DNA from: Sabellastarte sp. h YS-2021
Taxonomy: Eukaryota; Annelida; Polychaeta; Sabellida; Sabellidae
Direction of reading: 5' to 3'
NCBI GenBank assembly: GCA_964017235.1
Contig: OZ024928.1
Span: 1,550,001-1,614,000, forward strand
Length of the DNA stretch: 64,000 nucleotides
The translations under genes and the position numbers were made by a program. Positions 50,901 through 52,861 of the stretch are shown piece after piece; position 1 is the first letter of the stretch; every line of letters starts with the position of its first letter. The notes under the pieces were generated by a model. That model had not been told where the DNA came from. It searched no databases and was given only the letters and a program-made list of their open reading frames with translations.

Positions 50901-52861
50901 TGATTATATGTATGGACACTGATGCAGTCTGAAAAGCTACACAAGTATGTTGTATTTAAAACAGCATCAGAGAAATCCATGGCACACAGCCTGGGGAAAT
51001 AGTGCAGGACACCATACAACACAAAACAGGTGAAAAAGGACAAAGACAGCCAGTCCTTTCAGAACAGTGTGCGTTATGTAAAAGTACAGCAAAATAACAT
51101 GCAAGAAAGAGAAAAATGTATGTAAACATAAAATATCAATTAAGTGGAAAGATTATGACATTAATTTTAGGTAAAAGTTATGAAGCTGTCAAATTGATTA
51201 AATGATCATTTATTAATTGAAGTTATAGCTGGTAATTGAGATAGCACACAATAAAGTTAAAAATAAATAATATAACAAGTTGCCTGAAGTCATATAGCAT
51301 TGTGACAGGAGGAATAGATCTGAAATGTGGCAACAGAAAACATTCTGGCAGAGCCAATATCAAAAGTCACACCAAGAACACAGCATTAAGTTACAAACCC
51401 ACACACTCCAAGCAATATACATGCCATGTACTAACTTCTTACACCTTACAGTTTCCGAGGTATAACTCTGACAATATTTTCAAGGTCAAATCAAGGTCAC
51501 ATCATGACATTACACCCTTACAACCTCTGACTGATGTCCCCACCAAGTATTAATGTCCTGTACCTTAGTTTCTGATGAGATACAGCCCGGACAATATTTT
51601 TCCAGCCAGCCCAGTTGGACAATATTGGTGAAAGCAATACCATTACTGTACAGCCTAAAGGTTGTGGGATAAAACCTATACAATTCTCAGTTGCCAGGAA
51701 AAGAACAATGAATTTAAATGCTCAAGAAAACTGGTTGTACCTGAAATTGTGCTAGGCAAAACTGGACTGAAAAACCGCTGTAGTTTGCTGATCGGCTCGA
51801 AAGAGTCTCCGGGTTAAAGAGGTGGAGCTTATGTGTTGACTGACAGGTCTGGTACACTCCACTCTTACTGTACATTCTGCCTTGAGAGGAAAGCACTGAA
51901 AACACAGAGAGGTGAAAGGGTTAAACACGGAAAATTAAACATATAAAGTAATAATGGTGTCAACATTGAGAAAATAAAATATAAAGTATTAATTGGGTTA
52001 AGACATAGCACTAGCATGATTGTATCACAAATAGTCAACACAAGTGGAATATATACTGTGAAAATAACATAAATAATAACACTGAAGAAGGACACGTTCA
52101 GCAAAAAACCCAAACTGCAGTTTGTAATGTTTTGTTTCCATACTTCAGTAAAATGATCTGGTCACTGTCAACTCACCCATAGTCCATATTGACAAATATT
52201 AATTTTTGACATAAATATATGAGGCAAACATTAAACTCTGACAACTTTTCACTTCTCCAAAACCTGAGTTACCTCCGAGTACATCTGTATCCCTGGCTGT
52301 AACTGCTGTGCGTAGATCCAGTAGATCCAGAAGACATTCCCCCCTCACCAACCCACCCAGTCCCTCCCTCCTGTATATGTCTGGCACAGCCCGGAAGTAG
52401 TCCACTGAACCCTTAAAGTAGCTGTCAACAAGCAACCTCTGAAGGCTGCCAATAGACTCAAATACTCGGTTTGGGGCTAAACTGGGCAGTTTTTCTTGTG
52501 CAACAGCATCAAAAGCCTTGTGACTGTCTAGTTTTCCAGACACTTGTTTTGTGTCTTGTTTCAAGTGTGATGGAAGTCTGTGGCCTTCACTGTAAGCTGA
52601 TTCCCAGTCAATGCTAGCACTGGGTTTCTTTTTGCGGTCAGTAATTTTGGCCAATGGTTTGCTTTGGCCATTCTGTGATATGGTTTTCTCATTAGGTTTA
52701 AGGTAGTATCTGTCTCTCACATCCTCTTGTACCCGATCTGTTTGTCGTATTGATGTACTGTGTACAGTTTCCTGTAAACCTCTCCCCAATACAATGACTG
52801 TATCCAGCATAATACAGACAGTCAGGCAGTACCTAGACACATGTTTGGTAACTGTAGTCAT
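2821..52861 (-). CDS. nrf-6-like: NRF-6-like membrane acyltransferase-3 family gene, 16 exons over about 50 kb
   Basis: Assembled from splice sites and family motifs. Exons in transcript order: 52861-52273, 51895-51741, 50577-50505, 48511-48490, 43805-43564, 42387-42202, 39103-39010, 16489-16394, 14118-14021, 11552-11527, 11440-11361, 9917-9837, 9622-9571, 7913-7733, 6254-6202, 2940-2821. Every phase fits its neighbour, and the total is 2148 nt (715 aa plus stop), the usual size for nose-resistant-to-fluoxetine proteins. The N-terminal part is hydrophobic at the start and then Cys-rich (GLCIPQSCN). The membrane part has ISMNMVVFFHTVYY, VCVEAFFVVS, YLKRLWRLAPVYYF, QAWYLGADTQLFLLVPW and a final VEKP segment, matching the order of acyltransferase-3 helices. 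In C. elegans, NRF-6 relatives act in gut lipid or drug handling; substrate here is unknown. Introns are packed with transposons. Weak parts are exons 4, 10, 13 and 15, which rest mainly on splice signals and phase. No transcript was available. Confidence 0.8.
2941..3190. repeat. 49-bp tandem array, five copies, at the acceptor of the last exon
   Basis: CTGAAAT recurs at 2941, 2990, 3039, 3088, 3137 and 3186, exactly 49 bp apart. On the gene strand each unit ends TTTTCTGTATTTCAG and begins CTGTTGGATGCCTG, matching the first 15 bases of exon 16 with a few changes. All three frames are open on the gene strand, giving hydrophobic accidental ORFs. Confidence 0.95.
3190..5690 (+). repeat. composite repeat family B, copy 1 (X-box segment and GTTTAAGGTCACC segment)
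   Basis: Three blocks in the same order as at 20790-25120: a leader with CACCAGCTTTGGTTAAAGAC (3245-3780); irregular units of about 100-120 bp centred on GTTGCCATGGCAAC (3780-4830), with CCATGCAGGGGTTTGGAATG; and units of about 150 bp with GGGAGTTTAAGGTCACCTTA, CCAAATTTGAATTGAATCC and TTTTTGAGATACTG (4930-5690). No ORF of note. It lies in introns of the host gene and is probably a large non-autonomous element; its ends are not resolved. Confidence 0.75.
3996..4638. promoter_or_regulatory. RFX X-box palindromes in family B copy 1
   Basis: GTTGCCATGGCAAC at 4124-4137 and 4625-4638, GTTACCATGGCAAC at 3996-4009, plus several decayed versions between. This is a full palindromic match to the RFX-factor X-box consensus. 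Others occur at 22040, 22300 (one change), 54961, 55115 and 55270. Binding is not shown. Confidence 0.5.
5700..5940. repeat. decayed tandem array related to the 49-bp array
   Basis: Irregular repeats of ACATAGAAAACAGGTG-type segments. On the gene strand they include TTTTCTGTGTTTCAG followed by CTGTCTGGC, resembling the exon 16 acceptor unit. Units are diverged and partly deleted. No exon was found next to it. Confidence 0.5.
6202..6254 (-). CDS. exon 15 (tentative) of NRF-6-like gene
   Basis: The donor CATCTG|GTATGT is strong; the acceptor (CTACAGAG|AG then TT) is one of three overlapping AGs, and only this one avoids a stop. Phase 1 in, phase 0 out, as needed between exons 14 and 16. The peptide DADWPVIWHPLHL ends like the family YL.HPL.L helix start. 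It is the least supported exon together with exon 13. Confidence 0.3.
6505..7314. mobile_element. pogo/Tigger-like non-autonomous DNA transposon
   Basis: The left end TACACTAAAACCTCAATTAT and the reverse complement of the right end TACAGTAGAACCTTGATTAA form imperfect terminal inverted repeats of pogo type, with TA at both borders. No transposase ORF in about 800 bp. Confidence 0.7.
7733..7913 (-). CDS. exon 14 of NRF-6-like gene, late membrane helices
   Basis: The acceptor is GGTGTATTTGTAG and the donor CACAAT|GTGAGC. Phase 0 in, phase 1 out. A stop lies just before the exon in this frame, so the acceptor is tightly bounded. Two hydrophobic helices (FCLAMVFSLCLYLVH; CYGVMVAICIYLCLV) flank a loop with CWRSCYGV, like the R..W.+++A....C segment of the family. 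Confidence 0.75.
7914..9570. other. intron sequence, nothing firmly identified
   Basis: Between exons 14 and 13. On the minus strand at 9250-9330 a short piece reads EHLECYLDDVLITRT, reminiscent of a Ty3/gypsy RT catalytic box, but there is no flanking RT sequence. The rest is unique AT-rich DNA. Confidence 0.4.
9571..9622 (-). CDS. exon 13 (tentative) of NRF-6-like gene
   Basis: The acceptor is CAGGGTTTTAG and the donor AGCAT|GTAAGG. Phase 2 in, phase 0 out, which links exons 12 and 14. The peptide NGSNQGWFYEILVGVSQH could cover the short region before the later helices, but the usual Y.KP...+GPY+.G motif is not evident. Confidence 0.4.
9837..9917 (-). CDS. exon 12 of NRF-6-like gene, membrane helix
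   Basis: The donor CTACAA|GTAAGT is strong and the acceptor is GTTTATCACAG. A second AG six bases in (exon start 9911) keeps the same phase. Phase 2 in, phase 2 out. The peptide GGVLAITSLPVLCFLLVSLL is a membrane helix that follows WYL..D in the family. Confidence 0.7.
10105..11141 (+). mobile_element. family A non-autonomous element, copy 1
   Basis: The head (CAGCATCAGAGATGCCCATA, then CCCCACAGCC) is followed by a unique part with a decayed AT-rich stretch, then about four tandem units of roughly 146 bp with AAGGTCAAAGGTCAA and CCTACACCTTACAG, then a GC-rich CACCGGCCGCCCCCCAACCC spacer, GGACACCATGGGTGAAAACA and a degenerate terminal hairpin. It has no coding capacity. Confidence 0.85.
11361..11440 (-). 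CDS. exon 11 of NRF-6-like gene, WYL..D motif
   Basis: The acceptor is TTATTTCTGTTGTCCAG and the donor AGGAG|GTCAGT. Phase 0 in, phase 2 out. The peptide CVPQAWYLGADTQLFLLVPW matches one of the best conserved family motifs (C...WYL.ND.QF.+..P). High confidence in identity. Confidence 0.85.
11527..11552 (-). CDS. exon 10 (26-nt micro-exon) of NRF-6-like gene
   Basis: The donor GACAAG|GTATGT is good; the acceptor CAACTGTCAG is ordinary. Entry phase 1 and exit phase 0 are the combination needed between exons 9 and 11. It would add FYVVFYDK. The family usually has a WW.N+LY segment here, not seen, so either the gene is divergent or the true exon was missed. Confidence 0.4.
11612..11675 (+). repeat. 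LINE/SINE 3' tail fragment
   Basis: CTTAGAGTCTGTCAAC and GAGATTAAGTGCTTTAAAAG match the 3' UTR of the LINE at 45424-45888; ATTGGATTAGG follows as a simple tail. Similar tails are at 25256-25310 and about 49290-49345. Confidence 0.5.
11900..12560 (+). repeat. repeat family D copy without the central array
   Basis: It shares with 53940-55620 the segments GTCTAATGAGGGATGTTTTA, GATTACATAGTTTTCAAGAT and AATATATCCCGC. It has no X-box units and no gene. Confidence 0.7.
12561..14020. other. intron sequence with a decayed MITE-like stretch
   Basis: 12706-12860 has GGTTTCACAAAAGGACTATG and many AGTCTTAA/CTTAGACT-type motifs, similar in style to the MITE at 48543. Nothing else recognisable. Short GGTTCAA(A/G)TCCAGT pieces near 13810 and 13955 look like stray tRNA B-box-like motifs. 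Confidence 0.4.
14021..14118 (-). CDS. exon 9 of NRF-6-like gene, abutting a minisatellite made of its own splice acceptor
   Basis: The acceptor is CCTGTGTTTCAG|GTTGGCGCCAGT and the donor CGCT|GTATGA. Phase 2 in, phase 1 out. The peptide is LAPVYYFVVLSQTYLF then PYWSDTPLYGHTQQSR, matching the family helix R+.P.Y...L. The first dozen exon bases and about 33 bases of the upstream intron form the unit of the 45-bp array that fills the rest of the intron. The reading frame stays open through three upstream units. Confidence 0.85.
14119..16060. repeat. 45-bp minisatellite, about 43 copies, filling the intron upstream of exon 9
   Basis: Units are spaced exactly 45 bp near the exon (AACCTGAAAC at 14116, 14161, 14206, 14251, 14296) and drift by 1-3 bp further away. 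On the gene strand each unit ends in TGTGTTTCAG followed by GTTGGCCCCAGT, a copy of the exon 9 acceptor and first exon bases. Since 45 is a multiple of three, long ORFs (up to 390 codons, 15-aa repeats) run through it; these are not independent genes. The block 14281-14460 recurs almost unchanged at 14461-14640, a higher-order unit of four. Confidence 0.95.
16394..16489 (-). CDS. exon 8 of NRF-6-like gene
   Basis: The acceptor is CATTTTTATTTCAG and the donor GGAG|GTAGGT. Phase 2 in, phase 2 out, 96 nt. The peptide ends MRYICSTYLKRLWR, matching the family Y..+R+LR+ cytoplasmic loop before the L-P-A/V-Y helix. It joins exon 9 to give KRLWRLAPVYYF. Confidence 0.8.
16591..16825 (+). pseudogene. 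LINE endonuclease fragment
   Basis: CGDFNVVLNP is the APE-type endonuclease GDFN motif. Downstream, RRFTWRRK is the family F.TW motif, then after a frameshift RLDYFLAL. The frame runs into the inserted element at 16832 and resumes at 17879 with NCDISFSSYRLDHS, which includes the catalytic D-H pair. The N-terminal part is absent. Confidence 0.8.
16832..17873 (+). mobile_element. family A element, copy 2, inserted inside the LINE
   Basis: It runs from TAGCATCAGAGATGCCCG to GGCTGTGGGGT with AAAAA on both sides. Joining the LINE flanks with a single AAAAA gives an uninterrupted reading I-I-K-N-C-D-I of the endonuclease domain, so the borders are precise. It contains the standard head, about two to three tandem units and the GC-rich spacer. 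Confidence 0.9.
17879..18507 (+). pseudogene. LINE ORF2 linker between endonuclease and RT
   Basis: Two frames. 17879-18125 ends the endonuclease (YRLDHSIQHLDIIL, GLWKFNNSLL). After a frameshift near 18100, 18130-18507 is a lysine-rich helical linker (RARLQWLQEEKHSKYFCNLE is the typical L1-group segment). A TAG at 18505 separates it from RT. Confidence 0.8.
18547..19878 (+). pseudogene. LINE reverse transcriptase domain, 443 codons open
   Basis: Motifs in order: NKTPGIDGITSKFLKVFW, NWRPISLLCVVYKL, FKGRQINDT, LMLIDFEKAFDSLSW, RGCRQGDPISPYLF, FADDTTLILDG (catalytic FADD), and the thumb with GLRFSTDF. It reads as an L1/Tx1-group RT. The frame is open across the domain, but flanking stops mean it cannot form a full ORF2. 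Confidence 0.9.
19880..20740 (+). pseudogene. LINE ORF2 C-terminal remnant
   Basis: Pieces in changing frames after the stop at 19876: SWVRTFLSSSDSQWYRLFKK, KPFWHNVINNWIDIH, then 20446-20679 ending with CNLCKRNIQ and, after one frameshift, HLFAECPSV. This is the Cys/His cluster found at L1-like C-termini. Confidence 0.75.
20790..25120 (+). repeat. composite repeat family B, copy 2
   Basis: The leader is present twice (20795-21340 and 21470-21930), then the X-box block (21950-22500), then many 150-bp GTTTAAGGTCACC units (22800-25120) ending with GTGTGATGACGACACAAAG-type text, as in copy 1. Same orientation and order as copy 1. Confidence 0.75.
25256..25310 (+). repeat. LINE/SINE 3' tail fragment
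   Basis: AGAGTCCCCTTCGTAAAG then GAGATTAAGTGCTATAAAAG, the same 3' end as at 45424-45888 with a short AATTACAATAC tail. Confidence 0.45.
25311..26069. other. intron sequence, no feature recognised
   Basis: AT-rich, no ORF with motifs, no tandem structure. Confidence 0.5.
26070..26470 (-). mobile_element. tRNA-derived SINE
   Basis: On the minus strand from about 26468: an A box TGGCCTAGTGGGTAA and, about 40 nt later, a B box GGTTCAAACCC, spaced as in a tRNA. The acceptor stem does not pair and there is no clean cloverleaf, so it is a SINE head and not a tRNA gene. A body of about 300 bp follows down to about 26070; the tail is not certain. Confidence 0.6.
26471..27213. other. intron sequence up to the outer DIRS border
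   Basis: AT-rich single-copy-looking sequence; nothing identified. Confidence 0.5.
27470..27565. repeat. internal complementary region of outer DIRS
   Basis: GCTACATTTAAGTAATTAAA is the reverse complement of the element's low-coordinate tip (27221-27240). The following CAATAGCTTACCATGTGGGA matches the reverse complement of the high-coordinate tip (38305-38324). Confidence 0.8.
27948..28545 (-). pseudogene. outer DIRS tyrosine recombinase C-terminal remnant
   Basis: It starts at about 28545 with IPALTTIADRQFKEDRTLC and RALRYYLDRTKDLRG. It continues with the H-x-x-R segment VHDIRVFAASKAFYGG and the Tyr-bearing end HNTFSNFYLKDLTW. The recombinase N-terminal half is missing: the RNase H-side sequence (PVPDQNAWDIDALN) passes straight into it, so one internal deletion joined the two genes. 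Confidence 0.8.
28545..29901 (-). pseudogene. outer DIRS RT / RNase H remnant
   Basis: Fragments in several frames. Near 29870 there is an RT N-terminal piece (VLPFISKPNLVRAPLILSGY), then a deletion, then the RT core with LPFGLATVPQVF and YLDDWLIG (29502-29744), then FVGYGYHLDSALVKPTQ (29305-29500). RNase H lies at 28800-29300 (IQLFTDASNEGWGTHL, VATDNLTVVAYINKQGG, HIPGCLNVMADLQSR). Frameshifts between the pieces make it inactive. Confidence 0.85.
30692..30871 (-). repeat. right inverted terminal repeat of inner DIRS
   Basis: Inverted partner of 36663-36845. It begins TTAATACCTTACCTACC and ends at TTTTTCGT. TGACGTCA occurs at 30848-30855. Confidence 0.9.
30925..31024. repeat. internal complementary region of inner DIRS
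   Basis: The first half (to about 30985) is the reverse complement of the low-coordinate end of the element (30652-30706). The second half (about 30980-31022) is the reverse complement of the high-coordinate end (36812-36854). The halves overlap on TTT. This is the DIRS hallmark used to template the terminal sequences during replication. Confidence 0.9.
31372..34470 (-). CDS. DIRS tyrosine recombinase ORF (ORF3), 1032 codons from first ATG
   Basis: The C-terminal 370 residues are the recombinase. The N-terminal SAM-like part includes VYEAKWAVFVRWC and STIDGYRSAIADKLG. The catalytic core has the first Arg in LASGKRRSEIHAW, the H-x-x-R in AHDVRAFAASKAF, and the final Tyr in HNTFTQFYLKDVAW. It is the integration enzyme of DIRS elements. 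The N-terminus is a dense Cys cluster (CEKCFFCRSLCFC, KCPQCCKCP). The middle 2.2 kb overlaps RT/RNase H in another frame yet has no stop. The frame is the gag frame and has no stop between the gag TGA and this ATG, so the product may be a gag readthrough. Confidence 0.85.
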   Translation of the reverse strand: MSCTYCNKVAVAKERRKTKIKDQKSNKVCEKCFFCRSLCFCSKCSKCPQCCKCPTSGGTSSEFLGNMGSHGCKPKSSVHIKGGLCSSLQSKTSLSKGSPDSKWLCKPHQRLPLASSCTSSDREKGSREGQGSNLTSLFQQTVHCPKAEPQVAANLGSQYSKSVFMRKNIQNGDSRDNLDLSTTRGVGDIARLQRRLLPHPNSLHIPKIPQVPLSEPVVPVSGTSLWPVNSSHGVHWCGQRGQVNGSVTGYKNPPVPRRLVDSSPYQRILPPGNPIPPSPLPGVGLDGKHAKIRTGTPTSLRLRRLPVRPTQRSSQAYSKSLGNPSTENNSAFTEQILPSENFHVSYRSSHCDRKTGDPRQTAHETYSVAPQETLESPRISGKGDPNSEVSISVPAVVDPRGKCPKGSALTPPATRSSNLYRRLKRRLGCSLRRLHSKRYLVSARKQVAHKLLRTKSRVVSTKKIPTFSARKGRPDCHRQHHGCGIHQQGRRYEVRLTLCPSLAAPMLVQPQSNSTEGQAHSRPSECNCRQIVSPKAGHSDGVVPPSRDLRPPLSNLALSPSGHVCNKVQLQASSICVPNSRPKGLVSGCSDIVLGGPGHVPLPPSVSDGEGGQQAVRSLVSQSNPDCPGMAQHALVLGPSGTICEGSSLSSTPPRSSDPTFQQGTSQGSEKPKSPCLAPRAQTIKEQGFSSPVASRIEAPQRRSTRTVYEAKWAVFVRWCETSQVDFRNPSIKQIADFLLHLFQEKNLQPSTIDGYRSAIADKLGNTSVNVGKDENLTRLLDSFHRDRPKGRRGVPAWNLSLVLHQLTKAPFEPLRKASLKHLTFKTVFLLALASGKRRSEIHAWLNKNIRHQADWSKVSLYPSPSFLAKNHLAKEIPECVAPVVIPALAPTLDKSLKEDRSLCPIRALRYYLDKTQDLRTGKELVFVSFKQGFNKDISPATISSWIKQTVVLCYDLSDQDSLTLHQVKAHDVRAFAASKAFQGGISLDQILAACHWKSHNTFTQFYLKDVAWADKELFHLGHVVAAQQIHH
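32274..34676 (-). CDS. DIRS reverse transcriptase / RNase H (ORF2), 800 codons
   Basis: RT motifs in order: LFIVPKPNHKWRPILDLS, SLDFSDAYFHIPI, ALPFGLSTAPMEF, YLDDWLI (catalytic YLDD) and FVGYQYDL. RNase H follows: IFTDASKEGWGAHL, FLELKAVLLAL, IATDNTTVVAYINKEGG and HIPGRLNVIADKLSR, with the acidic residues in place. A domain common in DIRS pol comes next (PRVDMFATRYN..., ALTLSWEDLDMYLFPP). No frameshifts or stops. It starts inside gag in the +1 frame, so expression may use frameshifting or internal initiation. Confidence 0.95.
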   Translation of the reverse strand: MVPAIEAGAEAGVVNPDVVPRWLMRRHSINDNYCKSSPVPVARPVSSVQSVITRNSFVSVPTNVSYHVVCRVPTVTRWQSQKKDVRPKLKIKSQIKCVKSASFVGHFVSAPNVPNVPNVASVQPVGGRLQSFWEIWAHMGANPKVVSILKEGYVLPFKVRPPLVRDPLIVSGYANPIRDSHLQAAVQALIEKKAVERVRVQTSLAFFNRLFIVPKPNHKWRPILDLSTLNQFLCVKTFKMETPETIWTSLQQEEWVTSLDFSDAYFHIPIHYTSRKFLRFHFQNQSYQFRALPFGLSTAPMEFTGVVKEVKLMAQSQGIRIHQYLDDWLIRAPTKESCHQGTQSLLALCQELGWMVNMQKSELEPQQVFDFVGYQYDLLNGVVRPTQNRWETLQQKITVLLQNRSCRVRTFMSLIGLLTATEKQVTLGRLHMRPIQWHLKKHWRVPESLEKEIPIPRSLYQYLQWWTQEENVLKGQPLHPLRHAVQIFTDASKEGWGAHLGDFTASGTWSVPESKLHINFLELKAVLLALKRFQHLVQGKVVLIATDNTTVVAYINKEGGMRSGSLCALLWRLLCWCSLNQIVLKARHIPGRLNVIADKLSRQRQVIQTEWSLHQETFDLLCQTWHYPRVDMFATRYNCKLVQFVSPIPDPKAWSVDALTLSWEDLDMYLFPPVSLMGKVVSKLSDHWYRRAILIAPGWPNMPWFWDLVELSARVPLCLPHHPDLVTQPFNKARHRDLRNLNLHAWLLEPRQSRSRGSLAQWRQELRRLKDVQPEQSTKRSGPFLSDGVKQVRWTSGTHL
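34585..36585 (-). CDS. DIRS gag-like protein (ORF1), 666 codons
   Basis: Probable structural/nucleic-acid-binding protein of the inner DIRS element. A second Met at 36549 (MASPGQKKGACGHIMASF) may be the real start, because a Cys/His cluster follows at once (C-G-H, HSRCARCR, DPCVQNLQCDFC), typical of DIRS gag N-termini. The middle is Pro/Ser/Ala-rich and probably disordered. The C-terminus is Gly/Arg-rich (RNRGRGRGRGGQPGRG), likely RNA-binding. It ends in TGA at 34587-34585, followed directly by CAATTA. The RT ORF overlaps its end by 92 nt in the +1 frame, while the recombinase frame continues in the same frame after the TGA. Confidence 0.85.
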   Translation of the reverse strand: MSEVLPLVNCSIMASPGQKKGACGHIMASFDKHSRCARCREKGQGDDPCVQNLQCDFCSVLTPEQVLKLSTPTYKLRKEKAKAKEVLVDPSSVVVLDAQPEQEPAVSVSSAPDLSLPVPQFKKDLQELDEKWATRMARLEALITLGHRSSPSVQNPTFSPVKVPVSHAAPAGALSQTPFFVSTSASSGPAGPAVGPDEPRDQDFSIADRQSPLQNLYPEAEPMFKHPAPVATVSSAAMSASSQAAFQQPSSGSGPVTFRDVNPQETFEEGELSDAEESPDLETSDPDRVLSEDQNYRETVRGVRAFMGWTHIPDLEFSPQSRTDNPWAGHRSQPVGKISVDLPPEDWLCRKLETLNLVLIEGYPSKSSDPGGLHVDQFLRPPKSQSRWYGIHPAEPTDPTRPGKSVNSWPNDAAKINSSFPRISTISSASPQPPSRPLSQDTMRKWEKAAKESSYICNQSAGFNRCITKIQDAFQEQLHILQSELKKGKSSVKAQGALDELLYLSSFNQNVSFAMGKSLQHLADFTFVQMANLTLLRRDSYLEAVKPGIKPDTFNSLRNCPLNGYGLFPDAAIRKAEDEINQLEAFRRTSQPGPGRGGFAGRGRKQRYQPYSTGWKPQDTAKTTSQAGKELPAWKAFGSRNRGRGRGRGGQPGRGTKMAHEKTQYK
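36663..36845 (-). repeat. left inverted terminal repeat of inner DIRS (upstream of gag)
   Basis: Reverse complement of 30692-30871 apart from about two substitutions and a 2-bp difference near the tip. It presumably holds the promoter. It contains a perfect CRE palindrome TGACGTCA at 36678-36685. Confidence 0.9.
37186..37475. repeat. 98-bp tandem repeat, about three units, in the outer DIRS
   Basis: GATTGGATTCAGGATC recurs at 37267 and 37365, with a partial unit at 37463 and a diverged one near 37186. It lies in the gag-side remnant of the outer DIRS and is non-coding. Confidence 0.7.
38337..40044. other. intron sequence around exon 7
   Basis: Apart from exon 7 (39010-39103), no gene, array or clear mobile element is visible. 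Confidence 0.5.
39010..39103 (-). CDS. exon 7 of NRF-6-like gene, second core helix
   Basis: The acceptor is TTTACTTGCAG and the donor GTCAG|GTCAGT. Phase 1 in, phase 2 out. The end reads SNVCVEAFFVVS across the junction, corresponding to the family motif SVDTFFxLSG, with Glu where Asp is usual and Ala after the Ser. The next intron (16490-39009) is about 22.5 kb and holds the LINE and both DIRS elements. Confidence 0.85.
40045..40875 (+). mobile_element. family A element, copy 3
   Basis: Head TAGCATCAGAGATGCCCGTA preceded by AAAA; tail TTGAGGGGT followed by AAAAA. It has one to two tandem units and a C-rich run near 40725. The unique part includes GTGGCTCACTTGAT, shared with copies 2, 7 and 9. 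Confidence 0.85.
40876..42201. other. intron sequence with a possible MITE
   Basis: Around 41530-41640 GGCTGTTTCAAAATGGCCA and TTTCGAAACAGCCTGGCC form an inverted pair, and GGCCATTTCTAAACGGCCA recurs at about 42119. This suggests an old foldback element, not delimited. Confidence 0.35.
42202..42387 (-). CDS. exon 6 of NRF-6-like gene, start of acyltransferase-3 core with conserved His
   Basis: The acceptor is TGTATATTTCAG and the donor AACATAT|GTAAGTA, both strong. Phase 1 in, phase 1 out. The peptide runs LLRCFHVTNNLRTLLS, then RAISMNMVVFFHTVYYYNG. This matches the family pattern FS.YTN..+LLS ... G+R.LSM.WV+.GH, and the His of that helix, important in acyltransferase-3 proteins, is present. 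Confidence 0.85.
42388..43563. other. intron between exons 5 and 6, nothing identified
   Basis: AT-rich; no repeats or coding signal seen. Confidence 0.5.
43564..43805 (-). CDS. exon 5 of NRF-6-like gene, first membrane helix of the acyltransferase part
   Basis: The acceptor is CACTGTGTTTTAG and the donor CATT|GTAAGA. Phase 2 in, phase 1 out, 242 nt. It opens with a strongly hydrophobic helix (CAVVLVLLINLASTVWLEL), followed by a polar linker with possible N-glycosylation sites (NQSEESN). In the family a single helix after the NRF domain precedes the catalytic core, which fits. An earlier GT at the Ser-Arg codons would give the wrong phase for exon 6. Confidence 0.65.
43806..44825. other. intron sequence, possible tRNA-like fragment
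   Basis: 44591-44637 has GGTGGTAACTCTGCTACC, then a B-box-like GGGTTCAAGTCTCCACCA. The spacing is too short for a tRNA gene. The rest is unremarkable. Confidence 0.3.
44826..47070 (+). mobile_element. family A element, copy 4, interrupted
   Basis: Head at 44826 (TAACATCAAAGATGCCCG), tandem units to about 45423, then a LINE insertion to 45888, a stretch of unrelated sequence to about 46305, and more tandem units to the tail CAGCCCTTAAGGGCTATGGG before 47070. A second, cut-off tail (ACCATGGGTAAAAACAATAC) at about 46795-46826 is followed by another unit, so two copies may have been fused. Confidence 0.75.
45424..45888 (-). mobile_element. 5'-truncated LINE (CR1/L2/Jockey-like) inserted in a family A copy
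   Basis: The ORF at 45579-45872 is an RT C-terminus (KYLHTNCPKYFSPFLKVRQC, FGLSFAYDAPKIWNELPD, ASFRKKLKAYLFCQAYPP, stop). A short 3' UTR follows with GAGATTAAGCGCTATAAAAG and a TTGGAATTGGAA-type tail. It interrupts the 146-bp array of a family A element. Flanks show an imperfect duplication (AAGGTCACTACAGCAA against AAGTCACTACAAAG), consistent with target-primed insertion. Confidence 0.8.
47071..48253. other. intron sequence, one short MITE only
   Basis: Apart from the MITE at 47460-47624, no feature recognised. Confidence 0.45.
47460..47624. mobile_element. short pogo/Tigger-like MITE
   Basis: Begins TACAGTAGAACCTCTATTAT and ends GAGGTTCTTTTGTA, giving inverted ends with TA borders. 165 bp, non-coding. 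Confidence 0.65.
48254..48450. repeat. about 41-bp tandem repeat with palindromic AGTACAcTGTACT
   Basis: ACACTGTACT occurs at 48254, 48297, 48336, 48376 and 48417. Each unit carries the inverted pair AGTACA / TGTACT separated by one base, plus CTCTGTACTTGTTACACAG-like text. It is intronic (between exons 4 and 5). Confidence 0.75.
48490..48511 (-). CDS. exon 4 (22-nt micro-exon) of NRF-6-like gene
   Basis: The acceptor CCACTTTCTTTCAG is excellent; the donor CGAG|GTCACT is weak. Entry phase 1 and exit phase 2 are exactly what is needed to link exon 3 (exit 1) with exon 5 (entry 2), which cannot join directly. It adds about 7 residues (GFPMSYSR across the joins). A 705-bp MITE starts about 30 bp from the acceptor. 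Support is only splice signal and phase. Confidence 0.45.
48543..49247. mobile_element. 705-bp MITE with 22-bp perfect terminal inverted repeats
   Basis: Starts CTGGGCCGGGATTCACAAAA and ends with its reverse complement (TTTTGTGAATCCCGGCCCAG). A second inverted pair lies inside (GGGATTCACAAAAGGTCTTA at about 48658; TTTTTGTGAATCCCAATT at about 49133). Many AAGTCTTAACTTT/TAAGAC motifs in both directions let it fold into a long hairpin. No ORF. Confidence 0.8.
49248..50504. other. intron between exons 3 and 4, little identified
   Basis: A diverged LINE/SINE 3' tail (GCAGAGATTAAGCACATTGAAAGTC) lies at about 49313. Otherwise AT-rich without recognised features. Confidence 0.4.
50505..50577 (-). 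CDS. exon 3 of NRF-6-like gene, Cys motif
   Basis: The acceptor is CTCTCTGTTTTCAG and the donor is CGAG|GTGAGT, both strong. Phase 0 in, phase 1 out. The peptide contains HIGLCIPQSCNYADM, the most recognisable NRF-domain motif in the gene (family pattern G.C.P.SC...D). This exon and exons 6-9 fix the gene identity. Confidence 0.85.
50962..51670 (+). mobile_element. family A element, copy 5, diverged
   Basis: Head CAGCATCAGAGAAATCC preceded by AAAA; tail GGTTGTGGGAT followed by AAAA. About two diverged units. It lies between exons 2 and 3 of the host gene. Confidence 0.75.
51741..51895 (-). CDS. exon 2 of NRF-6-like gene
   Basis: The acceptor has a long pyrimidine tract ending TGTGTTTTCAG, and the donor is TTTCAG|GTACAA. 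Entry phase 1 joins the G left by exon 1 to make a Val codon; 51 more codons follow and the exon ends in phase 0. Its end reads SGFSVQFCLAQFQ, comparable with the F.G.YCLA motif of NRF domains. Confidence 0.75.
52273..52861 (-). CDS. exon 1 of NRF-6-like gene: start codon, signal segment, NRF domain start
   Basis: The ATG at 52861 has an in-frame TGA nine codons upstream, so it is a credible start. The first 30 residues include a hydrophobic run (YCLTVCIMLDTVIVLG) that looks like a signal peptide or anchor. A polar, Lys/Ser-rich stretch follows, then a helical segment with FESIGSLQRLL and ECLLDLLDLRTAVTARDTDV, which resembles the Cys-containing first part of NRF domains, where C...DL...L precedes the conserved W/D-rich segment. 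The exon ends GGAG|GTAACT, leaving one base (phase 1). A 33-bp GATA-motif array lies 220-620 bp upstream. An extra non-coding exon further upstream cannot be excluded. Confidence 0.8.
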